A stretch of 64,000 nucleotides of DNA from Sphingosinithalassobacter tenebrarum (lineage in GTDB: Bacteria > Pseudomonadota > Alphaproteobacteria > Sphingomonadales > Sphingomonadaceae). Below are positions 62,447 to 64,000 of the stretch, one piece after another. The stretch lies in NCBI RefSeq assembly GCF_011057975.1, contig NZ_CP049109.1, forward strand, positions 620,001-684,000, read 5' to 3'. The notes beneath the pieces were generated by a model, which did not search any database, was not told where the DNA came from, and saw only the letters and a program-made list of their open reading frames with translations. The position numbers were made by a program, and so were the translations under genes. The number at the start of each line of letters is the position of its first letter. Positions within the stretch are counted from its first letter, which is position 1.

Positions 62447-63495
62447 CTGCGGCGCTGTTTCTTGCCCTCCAGCGCGGAGAGGACGCCGCGCAGGGTCTTG
62501 AGTTCCTGGCTCGACCAGCCGGGCTTTGTCAGCAGCGTGCGCAGCGTGCGTCGGGTGGCGGGCGTGCGTTCGGGCGGATGATAGAAGCCACTGGCTTCGA
62601 GCATCGCATCGAGATGCGCGATCATCCCGTCGAGCTCGCCCTGCGGTGCGGGTGGATCATGGTCCTCCAGCGTCGGCTGCACCAGATCGGCTTGTTTCGA
62701 CCATTCATAGGCGACGAGGATCACTGCCTGCGCCAGATTGAGCGATCCGAATTCGGCATTGATCGGCACGGTGACGATCGTTCCAGCGACGGCGACGTCG
62801 TCGGTCTCCAGCCCCGAGCGTTCGGGACCGAACAGGATGGCGGACTTGCCCGGCGCGGCATGGATCGCCTGGGCGGCCTCGTCGGGTTTCACCACCGGCT
62901 TGGTGACGCCGCGCTTGCGCACCGTCGTGGCATAGACATGCGTGCAGTCGGCGACGGCATCGGCGACGCTTTCAAAGATGCGCGCCTTCTCGAGGACGAT
63001 GTCCGCGCCGCTCGCCGCAGGCCCGGCAGAGGGATTGGGCCAGCCATCGCGCGGGGAAACGAGCCGCATTTCGGTCAGCCCGAAATTCAGCATCGCCCGC
63101 GCCGTCTTCCCGATATTCTCGCCGAGCTGCGGACGAACGAGGACGATGGCGGGGGGAGGGGTGCTATTGTCTTCCCCTCCCGTTTGGTTCGAGCGCGCGT
63201 CGAGCGAAGTCGAGACGCGCTGTCGAGAACGCGCAGCGCTGGATACACCTTCCCAATCGCCCCGGATCAGCGCCTCCTTCTTCTTCACCGACCAATCCTT
63301 GATCTGGCGCTCGCGGTTCAATGCCTCGTCACGCGTCTGGAAATATTCGCTGAAGACCAGTTCCACCGGCCGACGCTCGCTGGTGTATCCCGGAAAGGCG
63401 CCAGCATGGTGCTGGGCCATACGCTGATCAAGATCTTCGGTATGGCCTGTGTAATAGCTGCCATCCGAGCAGCGGAGGATATAGACCCAGAACAT
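62443..63495 (-). CDS. GIY-YIG nuclease domain fused to TrmJ-like tRNA 2'-O-methyltransferase
   Basis: A 350-residue frame. The first ~95 residues are a GIY-YIG domain of the small bacterial UPF0213 type (FWVYILRCSDGSYYTGHTED, RDEALNRERQIKDWSVKKKE). A ~25-residue stretch encoded by repeat DNA follows (RQRVSTSLDARSNQTGGE), then a SPOUT TrmJ-like methyltransferase (AIVLVRPQLGENIGKTARAM, FGPERSGLETDD, INAEFGSLNLAQAVILVAYE). TrmJ methylates tRNA position 32. Both parts are usually separate genes. I find no ATG, GTG or TTG in the linker. Start ATG 63495; either a true fusion or an unseen start. Confidence 0.82.
   Translation of the reverse strand: MFWVYILRCSDGSYYTGHTEDLDQRMAQHHAGAFPGYTSERRPVELVFSEYFQTRDEALNRERQIKDWSVKKKEALIRGDWEGVSSAARSRQRVSTSLDARSNQTGGEDNSTPPPAIVLVRPQLGENIGKTARAMLNFGLTEMRLVSPRDGWPNPSAGPAASGADIVLEKARIFESVADAVADCTHVYATTVRKRGVTKPVVKPDEAAQAIHAAPGKSAILFGPERSGLETDDVAVAGTIVTVPINAEFGSLNLAQAVILVAYEWSKQADLVQPTLEDHDPPAPQGELDGMIAHLDAMLEASGFYHPPERTPATRRTLRTLLTKPGWSSQELKTLRGVLSALEGKKQRRS
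63183..63237. repeat. Repeat DNA in the GIY-YIG/TrmJ linker
   Basis: The core GCGTCGAGCGAAGTCGAGACGC includes an inverted repeat (CGTCGAG/CTCGACG-like, CGTCTCGACTTCGCTCGACG on the other strand) of a kind common in sphingomonad genomes as an extragenic element. Here it lies between two protein domains and keeps the frame open. A related degenerate repeat (CTTCTCGACAGGCTCGAAGC, about 63517-63536) lies between nrdR and this gene. Confidence 0.6.
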
Positions 63496-63580
63496 CAGCG
63501 GGTTTCCGGGGTTCTCGACCGACGCTTCTCGACAGGCTCGAAGCTGCTCGAATCGAACGGGTGGGAGGGGGCAGTCGCGC

Positions 63581-64000
63581 TCACCCTTTCCCCACCTCAT
63601 TTACCGTCCCGGCAAATTCCTCGAAATCGCGCGCCTCGCGGAAATCCTTATAGACGCTGGCGAAGCGGATATAGGCGACTGAATCGAGGCCTTTGAGGCC
63701 TTCCATCACCATTTCGCCGATCCGTTGCGCGGGGATTTCGGGATCGCCCTGCGTTTCGAGCTGGCGCTGGATGCCCGAAACGAGCTTCTCGATCGCAGTC
63801 GGCGCGATCGGGCGCTTGCGGCAGGCGATCGCCACCGAGCGCATCAGCTTGTCGCGCTCGAACGGCTCGCGCCGGTCCTCGGACTTCACGATCGTAAGAT
63901 CGCGCAGCTGGATCCGCTCGAACGTGGTGAAGCGCGCGGCGCATGCCTCGCACTGGCGGCGACGCCGGATCGCATTGCCGTCCTCGGTCGGACGGCTGTC
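63581..64000 (-). CDS. nrdR: Transcriptional repressor NrdR (5' end outside window)
   Basis: NrdR represses ribonucleotide reductase genes in response to ATP and dATP. The 139 codons seen hold the second zinc-ribbon pair ([20 protein letters not shown]), the link [15 protein letters not shown] and the ATP-cone domain ([52 protein letters not shown]). About 14 residues, including the first CxxC, are beyond the window. The 85 bases to the next gene include repeat-like sequence. Confidence 0.95.
   Translation of the reverse strand, partial: DSRPTEDGNAIRRRRQCEACAARFTTFERIQLRDLTIVKSEDRREPFERDKLMRSVAIACRKRPIAPTAIEKLVSGIQRQLETQGDPEIPAQRIGEMVMEGLKGLDSVAYIRFASVYKDFREARDFEEFAGTVNEVGKG

Overview
The window is 64 kb of GC-rich chromosomal DNA that looks like an alphaproteobacterium of the Sphingomonadales (Sphingomonas/Sphingopyxis-like). 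This rests on the presence of a SciP (DUF1153) cell-cycle regulator, sphingomonad-type proteins throughout, chains of genes joined by ATGA/GTGA overlaps, and the typical short inverted repeats that translate as 'RPEPVEG' when they fall inside genes. The species assignment is inference; no rRNA is present.

Layout, left to right. 0-10.2 kb: a plus-strand glycogen/trehalose operon (glgB partial, glgX, treZ, malQ, treY), every junction overlapping. 10.2-16.2 kb: a minus-strand accessory cluster (SBF-type transporter, GlcG-like protein, HutC/GntR regulator, HMG-CoA lyase, acetamidase/formamidase) ending in two genes cut off head-to-head, next to the 3' end of a tRNA-Ser(GGA) whose end is partly duplicated; this looks like a decaying genomic island. 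16.2-23.3 kb: a cyclophilin, an Mla-type lipid transport operon (MlaE, MlaF, MlaD, lipoprotein), a HAD hydrolase, a TrmH-like methyltransferase and a DUF445 protein. 23.4-27.7 kb: an RND efflux pump with its adaptor. 28-31.5 kb: two GlsB-like membrane proteins flanking a SIMPL protein, sciP, and mnmA. 31.6-39.2 kb: pdxH, the NHEJ pair ku-ligD, then a fused ATP-grasp/alpha-E protein with a transglutaminase.

39.3-44.1 kb is one long plus-strand run: dnaJ-like, YihY, fabI, GNAT, DUF4160, DUF2442, aroC. 44-49.6 kb carries purA, a fumarylacetoacetate hydrolase-family gene, and a predicted secreted zinc peptidase behind a BlaI/MecI-type operator and flanked by two small related membrane proteins. 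49.8-54.4 kb is a branched-chain 2-oxoacid dehydrogenase operon (E1 alpha, E1 beta, E2) with a secreted alpha/beta hydrolase inserted between the E1 genes. The right end holds ExoD, a helix-hairpin-helix membrane protein, rpsD, a GIY-YIG/TrmJ fusion and nrdR (partial).

The best candidate for an undescribed system is the minus-strand operon at 59120-56363 (possibly to 55548). It starts with a 49-residue acidic peptide gene, too short for routine ORF calling, with a strong ribosome binding site. It continues into two related proteins of 324 and 320 residues (cupin-like core plus HEAT-like C-terminus; only the second keeps an HxH metal motif), and then a winged-helix response regulator that lacks the phosphoacceptor Asp and the conserved Lys. 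The genes are separated by 2 nt or overlap. Its function is unknown.
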